The notes under the pieces: model-generated | The model's input: only the letters and a program-made list of their open reading frames with translations | Databases searched by the model: none | Told to the model about the DNA's origin: nothing | Position numbers and translations under genes: made by a program | NCBI GenBank assembly: GCA_028293125.1 | Contig: JAQGPJ010000025.1 | Span: forward strand, 36,184-100,183 | From: Verrucomicrobiales bacterium | GTDB lineage: Bacteria; Verrucomicrobiota; Verrucomicrobiia; Verrucomicrobiales; V1-33 | DNA length: 64,000 nucleotides | Reading direction: 5' to 3' | Shown here: positions 26,864 through 36,567 of the stretch, in pieces | How positions within the stretch are numbered: position 1 is the first letter of the stretch | How the letters are laid out: each line of letters begins with the position of its first letter

Positions 26864-28594
26864 GTGAATTCCCCCTCCTCTGAAGCCCCCGCTGGTCCGC
26901 TGCGGCGGAATGGTGCGCTGATTCTCCTGCTGGCAGCCGTGCTGACAGCTGGGATGCTGCGCCTGCCGCACCGGGAAATCAAAGCCATGCATGTGGATGA
27001 AACCACGCAGGCCCTGAAGCTGCGGGACCTGATGAACGGGAAGTACCGCTATGATCCGGTGGACCACCATGGCCCGACCCTCCTCTACGCCACCATACCG
27101 GTGAAGTGGCTGTCCCCCGTCAAAACGTGGAACGACCTGACTGAGAGCCAGCTGCGTTTGGTGCCGGCACTGTTCGGAATGGGGCTGCTGGCGCTCCTGT
27201 GGCTGGTGCGGGATGGGTTGTCCCGAGTGGAACTGGCATGGGGGGCGCTGGCGGTCGCGGTCTCCCCGTTGATGGTGTTTTACAGCCGGTATTACATCAT
27301 GGAGATGCTGCTGGTTTTTTTCACCTTCGCGGCGATGGGGTGCGGGTGGAGATTTTACCAGACCCGCCGGACAGGCTGGCTGGCTGGGGTGGGCCTCAAT
27401 CTGGGGGCTATGCACGCCACCAAGGAAACTTGCGTGCTGCACTTCGCGGGCATGGCGGCCGGCTTGGCTCTGGCGGGCGCGCTGGCGGCGGGCAAAAGCC
27501 GCGGAACGTTCGTTGAATGGCGGAAGAGCCTCCCCACCCGCCAGCATCTTTTGGTGCTGGTGATTTCCGCCGTGGTCTCTTCGGTGACTCTGTTTTCGCA
27601 GTTTTTCACCAAACCGGTGGGGGTATGGGACAGCATCGCAACCTATTTGAAAATGCTCGGGCGGGCGCAGGGGCAGGGGCATCAGCGCCCTTTTTCCTAT
27701 TACTTCGAGGATCTGCTCTGGGGGAAAGCCGTTGCCGGAGGGCCACAGAATCTCCCTTTTGCGGACCGGATGGCGGATCTGTATAAATCGCTGCCGGACA
27801 TGCTGGGCCTTCAATCCTCCTCCCGGCTGATCTGTGGAGAGCGGGTGCTGGTCATTCTGGCGGCGGTGGGAATGCTGAGCGCCTTTCTGCCCCGTCGGAA
27901 CCGGTTGGAGAGCCCGCAATTCGTGCGCTTTCTGGTGGGCTACAGCGTGGCGGTTTTTGTCCTCTACTCCGCCATCGCCTACAAGACCCCGTGGTGCATT
28001 CTGGGAGCTTGGCACGGATTTCTCATTCTGGCGGGAGTGGGCGCGGCCTCCCTGATGGGGCTTTTCAAGCCGCGATGGTGGAAGGGGACGGTGGGGACTG
28101 TGCTGCTCCTGTGCCTGGCGCAGACAGGTCTTATTTCCTGGCGGGTGACCCGCGATCCCCGGCTGGTGGCCAACACCCGGAATCCTTATAATTACAGCAT
28201 GACCGCCCCGGACTGCCTGCGGTGGGTCGGGAAAATCAACCGCTTCGCCGAACTGAGCGGAAAAGGGAAGGCGCTGGGCATTCTGCAGCTGGATCCCGGC
28301 GGCGGCTGGCCGCTGCCGTGGTATCTGTGCCGGCAATACCCGAACTATGTCTGGGAGGGGACGAAGGAGATCCCGCTGGACCGGCTGGATGTGATCCTCG
28401 CCACGTCGGAGCTTCGGGACAGTCTGCTGGTGCAGGTGCTGGGGGCTCCGGGGAGTGACCCCGCAGGTCGGGACTGGTTTGAATCCAGTATGCGCCTGCA
28501 CACTTCGGCCTCCATGGCGGTTTTCATCCGGCGGCCTCTGTGGGAGGCGTATGTGGCGGGACAGCCTTGGGAGGAGCCGCCCCTCCAGAAATAA
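26864..28594 (+). CDS. Agl23-like (TIGR03663 family) polytopic glycosyltransferase-fold membrane protein
   Basis: A 576-aa integral membrane protein with about 10-12 hydrophobic helices, starting at a GTG. The N-terminal loop HVDETTQALKLRDL followed by YDPVDHHGPTLLY matches the TIGR03663 pattern (DE..HA.K..DLL followed by YDPEYHGPLLY). That family is named Agl23 in haloarchaea and is related to the GT39/PMT superfamily that uses polyprenyl-phosphate sugars. The Asp-Glu pair in the first extracytoplasmic loop corresponds to the catalytic acidic residues of that superfamily. Late helices precede a small C-terminal soluble part. A role in transferring or flipping lipid-linked sugars is inferred. 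ApbE follows 68 bp downstream, but a functional link is not obvious. Confidence 0.8.
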   Translation: MNSPSSEAPAGPLRRNGALILLLAAVLTAGMLRLPHREIKAMHVDETTQALKLRDLMNGKYRYDPVDHHGPTLLYATIPVKWLSPVKTWNDLTESQLRLVPALFGMGLLALLWLVRDGLSRVELAWGALAVAVSPLMVFYSRYYIMEMLLVFFTFAAMGCGWRFYQTRRTGWLAGVGLNLGAMHATKETCVLHFAGMAAGLALAGALAAGKSRGTFVEWRKSLPTRQHLLVLVISAVVSSVTLFSQFFTKPVGVWDSIATYLKMLGRAQGQGHQRPFSYYFEDLLWGKAVAGGPQNLPFADRMADLYKSLPDMLGLQSSSRLICGERVLVILAAVGMLSAFLPRRNRLESPQFVRFLVGYSVAVFVLYSAIAYKTPWCILGAWHGFLILAGVGAASLMGLFKPRWWKGTVGTVLLLCLAQTGLISWRVTRDPRLVANTRNPYNYSMTAPDCLRWVGKINRFAELSGKGKALGILQLDPGGGWPLPWYLCRQYPNYVWEGTKEIPLDRLDVILATSELRDSLLVQVLGAPGSDPAGRDWFESSMRLHTSASMAVFIRRPLWEAYVAGQPWEEPPLQK

Positions 28595-28662
28595 AGCACC
28601 GCACCAAGGCTTTTCGCGTCGCCCTGCTTCCCTCACTCAACCCCACAACCCATTTAACCCTC

Positions 28663-29520
28663 ATGCCTGGGGAATCCCGGATTTATCAGTTCAGCCACAT
28701 GGCCATGGCCACGCGGTTTGAAATGCACCTTGTGCATTCGGATGCAGCGGAGGCAGCCATGGCCGCCCGGGCGGTCTGGGACGACATGGACGGGCTGGAA
28801 CAGGAAATTTCCCGGTATGTCCCACACAGCGATATTTCCCGCATCAATGGCAGCCCGGCGGGACGGGAAGTCATGGTGCGGGAGGCCACCATGGACATCG
28901 TCTCCTTCGGGCGTGAAATCTGGGAGCAGACGCAGGGGGCTTTCGATCTGACCATCGGACCGCTGGCGGCGGTGCTGATCTGGCCGAATGGGTTCGCCCG
29001 CGAGCCCTCGCCCGCGGAGCTGGCCGCCGCCAAAGCCCGCTGCGGCTACCAGCATCTGGTCATCGATCCGGAGGAGTTTCTCATCATCCCCCAGGTGGCT
29101 GACATGCTCCTCGACCCCGGAGCCATCGGAAAAGGCTATGCCTTGGACCAGGCGGCGAATCTGCTGAAGGAGGACTGGGGCATTGCGAATTTCCTGCTGA
29201 ATGCCGGCACCAGCACCCTGCTGGCATCCGGCACCATGCCGGAAAGGGAGGGCTGGAGCGTGCGGGCGGGATCGCCGGAGCCGTTCCTCCTGAAGGACGA
29301 GGCCCTCAGCGGAACCGGCTTTGAGGTGAAGGGCGCGCATGTAATCGATCCCCGCACCACCAGTCTGGTGGACATCCGCCGGGTGATCCGCTGGGCGGTG
29401 GCTCCGGGAGGCGCCTTGGCGGACGCGCTCTCCACGGCCTTCATGGTCATGGACCGGAAGGAGATCGCGGCGTTCTGCGCGGGGTATCCTGGCATCCGGC
29501 CCATTTTTTACGAGGGATAA
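28663..29520 (+). CDS. apbE: FAD:protein FMN transferase (ApbE family)
   Basis: A flavin transferase (285 aa) that attaches FMN through a phosphoester to Ser/Thr of target proteins such as NqrB/NqrC or RnfG. The start is the ATG of MPGESRIYQF; the longer upstream frame is not family-like. Family features are DPGAIGKGYALD (the D-x-G-x-x-x-KG FAD/Mg site), HVIDPRTT (H-x-D-P-x-T-G region) and ALADALSTAFMVM near the C-terminus with the Mg-binding Asp. It has no lipobox or signal peptide, so it may act in the cytosol or use a non-canonical route. No Nqr/Rnf target gene is nearby. It follows the Agl23-like gene. Confidence 0.88.
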   Translation: MPGESRIYQFSHMAMATRFEMHLVHSDAAEAAMAARAVWDDMDGLEQEISRYVPHSDISRINGSPAGREVMVREATMDIVSFGREIWEQTQGAFDLTIGPLAAVLIWPNGFAREPSPAELAAAKARCGYQHLVIDPEEFLIIPQVADMLLDPGAIGKGYALDQAANLLKEDWGIANFLLNAGTSTLLASGTMPEREGWSVRAGSPEPFLLKDEALSGTGFEVKGAHVIDPRTTSLVDIRRVIRWAVAPGGALADALSTAFMVMDRKEIAAFCAGYPGIRPIFYEG

Positions 29521-29622
29521 AGTAAAACGTTGCTCGGGATTCCGGGGCGGGGATTATAGAGTGAATAATGCCTGAGGAGTCATGCGGAGCTGCGTGACAG
29601 TGATTCACTGAGTTGGCAGAAT

Positions 29623-30150
29623 ATGGCCTCACATACCGATCTTCCAAGTGAATGGCGCATAAAGCCGATTGTGCAGCGCTATCCCGCGACAGTTCCTCAC
29701 AAGGCCGGCGAAACAGTTCAGTTCGGGTGGTTCATATTCCGCATCGCGGGCAATTCGATGCCGCCAGAGATCGAGTCACTCGACTTTCGCGCGATGGCAT
29801 CTTTCACGACTGATTTTTCCGCTGCGGAGCGGATCCGCGATGAGCAGTGGAGGACTCTCTGCCGGTATGGTGTGCAGGAGGAGCCATGCTCGCTCGTGCA
29901 GGCAGCGTTCGTGTCGCGCAGCTACACTCCAAGAAAGAGGGATGCGTTCCTTGAGCGGCAGAGCGCATCCCGAGGCCGCGATTCTGGTTGGTATGTTGGA
30001 GTGCTGGATGAGTGCCGGGATATGACCGATGAGCGTTCGTTTGAATGGCAGTCTTTGTATGCCCTTTCGATTGCTGACGCCAGAATGATGCCATTCTGGC
30101 TGTTGCCCGTCGGAAAGAAAATCATGCTTGGCTCTGGTGAAGTGCTATGA
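29623..30150 (+). CDS. Orphan Imm33-like (DUF2185-type) protein
   Basis: A 175-aa cytosolic protein. The C-terminal part, DSGWYVGVLDE, then SLYALSIADARMMPFWLLPVG, fits the Imm33/DUF2185 pattern (SGW-----, then a stretch ending PFL--PVG). Such domains occur as immunity proteins of polymorphic toxin systems, often as stand-alone genes. The preceding 100 residues are unknown. Base composition and codon use are less GC-biased than in neighbouring genes, which suggests acquisition by transfer. No toxin gene adjoins it. The family assignment is tentative. Confidence 0.6.
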   Translation: MASHTDLPSEWRIKPIVQRYPATVPHKAGETVQFGWFIFRIAGNSMPPEIESLDFRAMASFTTDFSAAERIRDEQWRTLCRYGVQEEPCSLVQAAFVSRSYTPRKRDAFLERQSASRGRDSGWYVGVLDECRDMTDERSFEWQSLYALSIADARMMPFWLLPVGKKIMLGSGEVL

Positions 30151-30344
30151 TCCGTGCCCTGCGGAGGCGGAAGCTTTAAAATGGCTGCGGAATCCGGAAA
30201 AATGCCCCGGTCGAAGGGTGGAGAGCCAAGGTAAAAAGGAAATCCTACCGGCTGAAATTTCCGTTTTCACGGCGGCGGAAGTGGGCGATGATGCGGGCTC
30301 CCCGGATTTTTCCCCGTTCCCGTTCCTGTTTCTTTCCCATCACC

Positions 30345-31715
30345 ATGATCAAAGTCGGACTCGTCTCCCTTGGCTGCGCCAAGAACCTCATTGACAGTGA
30401 AATCATGATCGGCCACCTGCGCGGGGCCGGCATGGAGATGACGGCGGATGAAACCGAGGCCGATGTGCTGATCGTCAACACCTGCTCCTTCATCGACCTC
30501 GCCAAACGCGAGAGCATCGGCGCGGTGCAGGGGGCCGTGGACGCCCGCGGGGAGGACGTGCAGCGGAAAAGGCAGAAGATCATTGTGGCCGGGTGCCTGT
30601 CCCAGCGTTTCTCCAAGGAGCTGCCCGGATTGATGCCGGAGGTGGACGCCTTCATCGGGCTGGACCAGATCACCCAGGTCGCGCCCATCATTGAAGGTCT
30701 GCTGGGCCGCAGCCGCACGGAGGACGACGCTCCTGAGAACCTGGTCACCCGCCAGCCGAAATACATTCCCGACTACGACACCCCACGCTTCCGCCTAACC
30801 CCCAAACACGCCGCCTACGTGAAGATCGCCGAAGGCTGCAACCACACCTGCTCCTTCTGCATCATCCCCAAAATCCGGGGCCGTCACCGCAGCCGCACCC
30901 AGGAAAGCGTGGTCCGCGAGGTGCGCGACCTGGTGGCCTCCGGTGCCCGGGAGATCAATCTCATCTCCCAGGACCTGACCTACTTCGGCATGGACAAGTG
31001 GACGGAGGCCCGTCCCAATCCCCGCAGCCCCGTGGACAGCTCCCGCGGGGAATCCCTGGCCACCCTGCTCCGGGCGCTGAACGACATCCCCGGCGATTTC
31101 TGGATCCGGGTGCTCTACACCCACCCCGCCCACTGGAGCGACGAACTCATCCAAGCCATCGCCGAGTGCCCGAAAGTGGTGCGCTACGTGGACATGCCGC
31201 TGCAGCACATCTCCGACCGCATGCTGAAAATCATGCAGCGGGAAACCGGCGGTGACTACATCCGGGATCTTATAAAGAGGATGCGCGCCGGCATTCCGGG
31301 CATCGCCATCCGCACCACCTTCATCGTGGGCTTCCCCGGCGAGACCCAGGAGGACTTCGAGGAGCTGCTGGAGTTTATCCGCGCGACCCGCTTCGAGCGC
31401 GCCGGCGTTTTCCGCTACAGCCGCGAGGAGGGCACCAAAGCCTACAACCTCGACGGCCGTGTCCACCACAAAACCACCGAAAGCCGCTGGAACCGCGCCA
31501 TGCGCGAGCTTCAGGTCATCGCCGAGGAGTTCAACGCCTCGCACGTCAAGCGCACCATGCGCGTGCTCGTGGAAAAGCCGGGCGTGGCCCGCACGCAGAT
31601 GGATGCCCCCGAGATCGACGGCACCGTCTTTGTGGATCCCGCCCTCCCGGTCGGCGAGTTCGCGGAGGTCACCATCAACGATTGGCGCGGCTACGACTTG
31701 GTGGCGGCGCGGTGA
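30345..31715 (+). CDS. rimO: Ribosomal protein uS12 methylthiotransferase
   Basis: A radical-SAM methylthiotransferase (456 aa) that adds a methylthio group to Asp88 of ribosomal protein S12. The N-terminal UPF0004 domain binds an auxiliary 4Fe-4S cluster through Cys11, Cys47 and Cys84 (GCAKN, NTCSF, AGCLSQR). The radical-SAM cluster ligands are Cys165, Cys169 and Cys172 in EGCNHTCSFCIIP, followed by the RimO-typical RGRHRSR. A TRAM domain occupies the last 65 residues and ends YDLVAAR. The start at 30345 (MIKVGLVSLGC) fits the family. RimO rather than MiaB is indicated by the GCAKN and PKIRGRHRSR motifs. Confidence 0.95.
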   Translation: MIKVGLVSLGCAKNLIDSEIMIGHLRGAGMEMTADETEADVLIVNTCSFIDLAKRESIGAVQGAVDARGEDVQRKRQKIIVAGCLSQRFSKELPGLMPEVDAFIGLDQITQVAPIIEGLLGRSRTEDDAPENLVTRQPKYIPDYDTPRFRLTPKHAAYVKIAEGCNHTCSFCIIPKIRGRHRSRTQESVVREVRDLVASGAREINLISQDLTYFGMDKWTEARPNPRSPVDSSRGESLATLLRALNDIPGDFWIRVLYTHPAHWSDELIQAIAECPKVVRYVDMPLQHISDRMLKIMQRETGGDYIRDLIKRMRAGIPGIAIRTTFIVGFPGETQEDFEELLEFIRATRFERAGVFRYSREEGTKAYNLDGRVHHKTTESRWNRAMRELQVIAEEFNASHVKRTMRVLVEKPGVARTQMDAPEIDGTVFVDPALPVGEFAEVTINDWRGYDLVAAR

Positions 31716-31719
31716 GTCA

Positions 31720-32587
31720 AATGCGGCCCCGTTTTCCGCCCAAGGCGGCGCGGAACTGCCGGCTTGGCTGGGCCATGCCGGTGGCGAAGGTGCAGAATCA
31801 CCGGGGCGGGACCGGCGCGGCGGAAGTCCAGCAGGGCCGGCGGGAGCTCCTCCCCGGTTCCGGGGCCGAGGCGGGGGAATCCGGTCAGTTGTATCTGGGG
31901 TGGCCAGTCGGTCTGCCGTGATCCGAACCATTCCGGAACAGCCCGAGCACCCGTTGGGGGGAAAGCGAGTTCCGGGACAGGTGCCGGACCGGTTTCAGTC
32001 CCGGGGATTTCCACAGACGGTTCAGTGCCCTGCCGGCCAGCAGGCCGGTGCTTGGATCAATCGATCCCCACACCATCGGCCAGAAGACCGCGGGCGCGCA
32101 CTGAAGCCAGCCTATGCCCGGGCATGACCGGCGGCGAGACCGCGCTGGGGATCAGCCATGGCTGGAGGACGATGCTGATCAGCGGCGCTCACAGTGTTTC
32201 ATGCCCCGGCATGGCGACGAGACCGCGCTCCACGGCAGCCAAGCCCACCAGCAGGCCATACTGCCGGCGCAGGAAGCGCCCGCCACGCCGGGCGGCATGG
32301 GGACCGGTTTTGAGAGAGTTCCAAAAGTCCGGATTCCACCCGTCAAATCAGAGGCTGGAAGTTCATACCTAAAGCATTTCTGCTAATGTCATGGCTCCGC
32401 TTCCTGAGACAATCAGCTTCAAAACGGCTACGCCATTGCGGGAAATGCTCTAGTTTCCGGACGCAGGATTCGTAGGTCTCCATCGCCACCAGCGTCACCC
32501 GGTGTCCCCGCGGCATCAGTTCACAGCCATGCCCAGGGCCGGAGAAACGTTGCCGTCGGTTCCGATGGTGGTGAGGATGGCGTGCAT
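31720..32587 (-). pseudogene. Decayed UDP-sugar glycosyltransferase gene
   Basis: Reading the minus strand from the ATG at 32587, family fragments appear in order but in different frames: MHAILTTIGTDGNVSPAL, then MPRGHRVTLVAMETYES, LQPWLIPS, SPQRVLGLF, PEWFGSRQTDWPPQIQLTGF, and GEELPPALLDFRRAGPAPV. These are the N-terminal and central landmarks of sterol/macrolide-type (GT1/GT28-like) glycosyltransferases. At least three frameshifts, an internal stop and an 85-bp insertion are present. The C-terminal nucleotide-binding half is missing; the sequence stops against rimO. The gene is dead. It once probably encoded a cytosolic glycosyltransferase of about 400 residues. Confidence 0.75.
32369..32453. 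mobile_element. MITE-like 85-bp element with imperfect terminal inverted repeats
   Basis: Ends CTAAAGCATTTCT (32369-32381) and GGAAATGCTCTAG (32441-32453) are inverted repeats with 11 of 13 positions matching. The element is AT-richer than the pseudogene it interrupts and has no coding capacity. It resembles small non-autonomous elements with ends like GAGCATTTCC. No transposase matching these ends was seen here. Confidence 0.55.
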
Positions 32588-32948
32588 GGAGGGAGCAGCA
32601 CGACAGTACAGGCCAAGGCCACGGATGGCATGGGTGACACGGAATTGAAGCGGAATCCCTGCAGCGGGAGGCGCGGCATGTCGCGTTTCCTGCTTCATTC
32701 TTCCCAGCTCCCCTGCGGGGCGTATGCGGAACCGCAAAGGCTCAAGGAGGGCTGGTCGTGATGCCCCAATGAAGCAGTGCCTGTGTCAGGGTGCCGCATC
32801 GGTGGTCCGGAATGACACGGCGGGTGCGACATTGCGCGCTTTAATCCCTCTGTTTTCCCCGTAATCACCTATGGCGCGGTCCATGCAGGAAGAGGTGTGA
32901 CGCGTTGTTGCCGGAAAGCCTCAACCCATCCTTTGATCCCATCCCTTT
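32588..32948. other. Region upstream of clpB
   Basis: About 360 bp between the dead glycosyltransferase and clpB. It must contain the clpB promoter, but no CIRCE inverted repeat (TTAGCACTC type), sigma-32-type promoter or convincing sigma-70 promoter was found by eye. No coding sequence is supported. Confidence 0.4.
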
Positions 32949-35534
32949 ATGAGCCCCGAATCCTTTACCCTCAAAACTCAGGAGGCCCTCTCCGCGGCGC
33001 AGAGCATCGCGACCCGCAGACAGCACCCGGAGTTGCGTCCGGCCCACCTGCTGCTGGCCATGCTGGAGCAGGAGGAGGGTCTGACCCGCCCGCTGCTGGA
33101 GAAAATCGGCGTCTCCCCCTCCGCGCTGCAGTCCGCCACGGAGATGCTGCTGAACCGCCAGGCGCGGGTGGAGGGATCCTCCAGCCTTAGCATGGGCAAT
33201 GAACTCCGCGTGGTTCTCACCCAGGCGGAGGATGAGCAGAAAAAGCTGAAGGATGACTTCCTCAGCGTGGAGCACCTGCTGCTCGCACTCCTTAAAAAGC
33301 CCGGCGAGCTGGCGGATATTTTCAAATCCGCCAGCCTGACCTATGCCGCCGCCGCGCAGGCCCTCACCACCGTGCGCGGAGCCCAGCGGGTAACGGATCA
33401 GGATCCGGAGGGCAAATACCAGACATTGGAGAAATACGGCACCGACCTCACCGCCCGCGCCCGCGCCGGGAAGATAGACCCCGTCATCGGCCGCGATGAG
33501 GAGATTCGCCGCGTGATGCAGGTGCTCAGCCGCCGCAGCAAGAACAATCCCGTGCTCATTGGCGAGCCCGGCGTGGGCAAGACCGCTATCGCCGAGGGCC
33601 TCGCACGCCGCATTGTGGCCGGCGACGTGCCGGATTCCCTGAAGGGCAAGCGCCTGATCAGCATGGACCTCGGCGGCATGATGGCCGGGGCCAAATACCG
33701 CGGCGAGTTCGAGGAGCGCCTGAAGGCCTTCCTCAAGGAGATCTCCTCCAGCGAGGGACAGATCATTCTCTTCATTGACGAACTGCACACTATTGTCGGC
33801 GCCGGCAAAAGCGAGGGCGCCATGGACGCCGGCAACCTGCTAAAGCCGCAGCTGGCCCGCGGGGAGCTGCGGTGCGTGGGCGCCACCACGCTGGACGAGT
33901 ACCGCAAATACATTGAGAAGGATCCCGCCCTGGAGCGCCGGTTCCAGCCAGTCATGGTGGGCGAGCCCAGTGTGGAGGACACCATCGGCATTCTGCGCGG
34001 CCTGAAGGAGCGCTACGAAGTGCACCACGGCGTGCGCATCCAGGACAGCGCCCTGATCGCGGCGGCGACTCTGTCAAACCGCTATATCACCGAGCGCTTC
34101 CTGCCGGACAAGGCCATCGACCTTGTGGACGAGGCCGCCAGCCGCATCAAGATCGAGCTGGACTCCATGCCCACGGAGATCGACGTCATCGAGCGCGAGA
34201 TCATGCAGTTGGAGATGGAACGCCAAGTGCTGAAAAAGGAGAAGGATGCCCCCAGCAAGGACCGTCTCGGCAAGCTGGAGAAGCACATGGCCGACCTCAA
34301 GGAATCCAGCAGCGCACTCAAGGCTCAGTGGCTGAAGGAGAAGGAGATCGTCCAGGCCGGCCGCAAGGTGAAGGAGGAGATCGACCGCCTGCGCACGGAA
34401 CTGGAGCAGGCCCAGCGCCGCGGGGATTTCGCCCGCGCCGGGGAGATCCAGTATGGACAAATTCCGCAGCTGGAGCAGCAGTTGGCCGACGCCAGCCAAG
34501 CGCATAATGCCCAGCAGCAGCCCGGCAGCGGCCCGGCCCTGCTGCGCGAGGAGGTGACTCCGGAGGACATCGCGCGGATCGTGGCGTCCTGGACCGGCAT
34601 TCCCGTGTCCCGGCTGCAGGAGGGCGAGCGCGCCAAGCTGGTCCACATGGAGGAACGCTTGGGTGCCCGGGTCATCGGCCAGCGCGACGCCATCACCGCC
34701 GTCTCCAATGCCGTGCGCCGGGCCCGGGCCGGGCTTCAGGATGAGAACCGCCCTATCGGCTCGTTCCTCTTCCTCGGCCCCACCGGGGTGGGGAAAACCG
34801 AGCTGTCGCGGGCTTTGGCGGAGTTCCTCTTCGATGATGAGAACGCCATGACGCGCATCGATATGAGCGAATACATGGAGAAGCATGCCGTCTCCCGCCT
34901 GATCGGAGCGCCGCCCGGCTATGTCGGTTACGACGAGGGGGGGCAACTCACAGAGGCGGTGCGCCGCCGGCCTTACGGCGTGGTGCTTTTTGACGAGGTG
35001 GAGAAGGCGCACCCCGATGTCTTCAACGTCCTGCTGCAGGTGCTTGACGACGGGCGCATCACGGACGGGCAGGGTAGGACGGTGGACTTCAAGAACACGG
35101 TGCTCATCATGACCAGCAATCTCGGCAGCCAGTACATTCTGGACGATGCCAACCGGGAACAGCGCGAGGCCCGAGTGATGCAGGCCCTGCGCGAGCATTT
35201 CCGCCCGGAATTTCTGAACCGTATCGACGAGACGATCATCTTCGACCGTCTCAGCGACAGTGATCTGGGGGAAATCGTGAAAATCCAGATCCAGCGCGTG
35301 ATCTCCCGGCTCGGGAAGCAGAACCTGCACCTCGATCTCACGGATGAAGCCCTGCAGCTCATCGCAGAGCAGGGCTATGATCCCGCCTATGGGGCGCGTC
35401 CCCTCAAGCGCGCCATCCAGAGACAGCTGCTGGATCCCCTCAGCCTGCAGTTGCTGGACGGGAAATTTCACGAGGGCGACACCATCAGGGTGGCCGTGGA
35501 GGGGGGGCGTATCGTTTTTGGCAAGGCTGCCTGA
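32949..35534 (+). CDS. clpB: ATP-dependent protein disaggregase ClpB
   Basis: A hexameric AAA+ chaperone (861 aa) that extracts and refolds aggregated proteins together with DnaK/DnaJ/GrpE in the cytosol. The N-terminal Clp-N repeats (1-145) start with [16 protein letters not shown]. The first AAA domain has Walker A GEPGVGKT (205-212) and Walker B LFIDELHT. The coiled-coil middle domain (about 400-530) distinguishes it from ClpA/ClpC. The second AAA domain has GPTGVGKT (610-617) and the ClpB-typical [15 protein letters not shown]. The length matches ClpB. A strong terminator follows. Confidence 0.98.
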   Translation: MSPESFTLKTQEALSAAQSIATRRQHPELRPAHLLLAMLEQEEGLTRPLLEKIGVSPSALQSATEMLLNRQARVEGSSSLSMGNELRVVLTQAEDEQKKLKDDFLSVEHLLLALLKKPGELADIFKSASLTYAAAAQALTTVRGAQRVTDQDPEGKYQTLEKYGTDLTARARAGKIDPVIGRDEEIRRVMQVLSRRSKNNPVLIGEPGVGKTAIAEGLARRIVAGDVPDSLKGKRLISMDLGGMMAGAKYRGEFEERLKAFLKEISSSEGQIILFIDELHTIVGAGKSEGAMDAGNLLKPQLARGELRCVGATTLDEYRKYIEKDPALERRFQPVMVGEPSVEDTIGILRGLKERYEVHHGVRIQDSALIAAATLSNRYITERFLPDKAIDLVDEAASRIKIELDSMPTEIDVIEREIMQLEMERQVLKKEKDAPSKDRLGKLEKHMADLKESSSALKAQWLKEKEIVQAGRKVKEEIDRLRTELEQAQRRGDFARAGEIQYGQIPQLEQQLADASQAHNAQQQPGSGPALLREEVTPEDIARIVASWTGIPVSRLQEGERAKLVHMEERLGARVIGQRDAITAVSNAVRRARAGLQDENRPIGSFLFLGPTGVGKTELSRALAEFLFDDENAMTRIDMSEYMEKHAVSRLIGAPPGYVGYDEGGQLTEAVRRRPYGVVLFDEVEKAHPDVFNVLLQVLDDGRITDGQGRTVDFKNTVLIMTSNLGSQYILDDANREQREARVMQALREHFRPEFLNRIDETIIFDRLSDSDLGEIVKIQIQRVISRLGKQNLHLDLTDEALQLIAEQGYDPAYGARPLKRAIQRQLLDPLSLQLLDGKFHEGDTIRVAVEGGRIVFGKAA

Positions 35535-35565
35535 CCATCACCGCCCCTTGGCCTCAAATCCCGGA

Positions 35566-35579
35566 TTTCAAATTTCAAA
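35566..35579. repeat. (TTTCAAA)2 heptamer
   Basis: Two tandem TTTCAAA units between the clpB stop and its terminator, the exact reverse complement of the 14-mer at 21143-21156. Confidence 0.7.
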
Positions 35580-35587
35580 TCCCTGAA

Positions 35588-35630
35588 AAACACCCTGCCG
35601 GCTCCGACTGGCGGGGTGTTTGTTTTGTTT
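35588..35630. terminator. Intrinsic terminator after clpB
   Basis: Stem AAACACCCTGCC (35588-35599) with GGCGGGGTGTTT (35610-35621), 10-nt loop, one internal mismatch, followed by GTTTTGTTT. The other strand also ends in a T run, so it can serve the convergent HNH gene as well. Confidence 0.85.
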
Positions 35631-35641
35631 GAGGACCATGC

Positions 35642-36241
35642 CTATTGGGAAGCGGACGTCTGGCCGGCGAGAAACATGTCCCAGTCCTGAACGCCCAGGG
35701 TGTTGCGGATAAACGCCGTGGCGGGCACTGAGCGCGGAGCTTCCGGACGCCGCAGCAGGCGCAGGCCGGCTTCCTCCGGGGTGCGGTTGCCCTTTTTGTG
35801 ATTCACCACCTTGTGGGACAGCACGCAGTTCTCCCAGTTGGTGCGGCCCCCCCGCGAGCGCGGCATCACGTGATCGATATTCCCCTCGCCCGGCGAAAGT
35901 TGCCGACCGGTGTACTGGCACATGCCGCGGTCCCGCATCCACAGACCCCGCAGGGAAAACCGCAGCCGGCGCATGGGCACTCTGCCGAAGCGGGTGAGCA
36001 CCAGCACCGTCGGCGCGCGGACCGCTCCGCGTACGGTGCGCACCGGCAGATCCCCGCTCCGCACGGGCAGGGAAAGCCACTCCACCCAGGGCACCGGTCG
36101 CAGATCCCCCGTGCTGATGTCCAGCCCCATGGCGGCACCGGTGGCCATCAGGCTAAAGGCCTCGGCGGGGGTTTTCACATCAATAGCTTGCCAGTGGCGG
36201 TTCAGGACCAGTACCGAGGGACGTTCCAGCGCGGAGGACAT
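35642..36241 (-). CDS. HNH endonuclease family protein
   Basis: A 199-aa protein with an N-terminal domain common to chromosomal HNH proteins (VLVLNRHWQAIDVKTPAEAFSLM) and a C-terminal HNH nuclease. The nuclease part reads CQYTGRQL, then IDHVMPRSRGG, TNWENCVLSHKVVNHKKGNR. It contains the DH pair, the central Asn and the final His-x-Lys-Gly-Asn metal-binding elements, although the zinc CxxC pairs are incomplete. Such proteins are widespread single genes in Verrucomicrobiota, Planctomycetota and Cyanobacteria. They are probably housekeeping nucleases rather than restriction enzymes, as no methylase is nearby. It converges on clpB. Confidence 0.9.
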   Translation of the reverse strand: MSSALERPSVLVLNRHWQAIDVKTPAEAFSLMATGAAMGLDISTGDLRPVPWVEWLSLPVRSGDLPVRTVRGAVRAPTVLVLTRFGRVPMRRLRFSLRGLWMRDRGMCQYTGRQLSPGEGNIDHVMPRSRGGRTNWENCVLSHKVVNHKKGNRTPEEAGLRLLRRPEAPRSVPATAFIRNTLGVQDWDMFLAGQTSASQ

Positions 36242-36567
36242 AAGAACTCTAAAGGTGACAAATCACCCGGTCCGGCATGACCGCGTTCCCTCACTTCCCA
36301 CCACGCGGTTGAACCGACTGGGTGACAGGCGGCATCCGTTCAGCAAATTCCACGCCTTGACAAACGAAAAGTGCGGTCATTGGTTGAAGAAATCTTCAGA
36401 AAACCGGGCACGACGGACCAGTCTCCATGATGATCCGGGATTTCAGGCTTGGAGCGGATGAGGCGTGGCCATGACCAGCGCACGTTTCCGGCCCTCCGCC
36501 CGCCAAGGCTTTTTGACACCGGCCTGTCAGGCGGGGGCGGAGGGCAGGGCCGGGGAGAGTGAGGAAA
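36242..36567. other. Intergenic region without recognised feature
   Basis: About 325 bp upstream of the HNH gene and downstream of the dehydrogenase on the same strand. I see no gene, repeat or convincing promoter in it. Confidence 0.4.

Noticed and set aside
26744..28636. 630-codon minus-strand frame opposite the Agl23-like gene
   Set aside because: The plus strand shows transmembrane helices and family motifs; the minus frame is compositionally a shadow.
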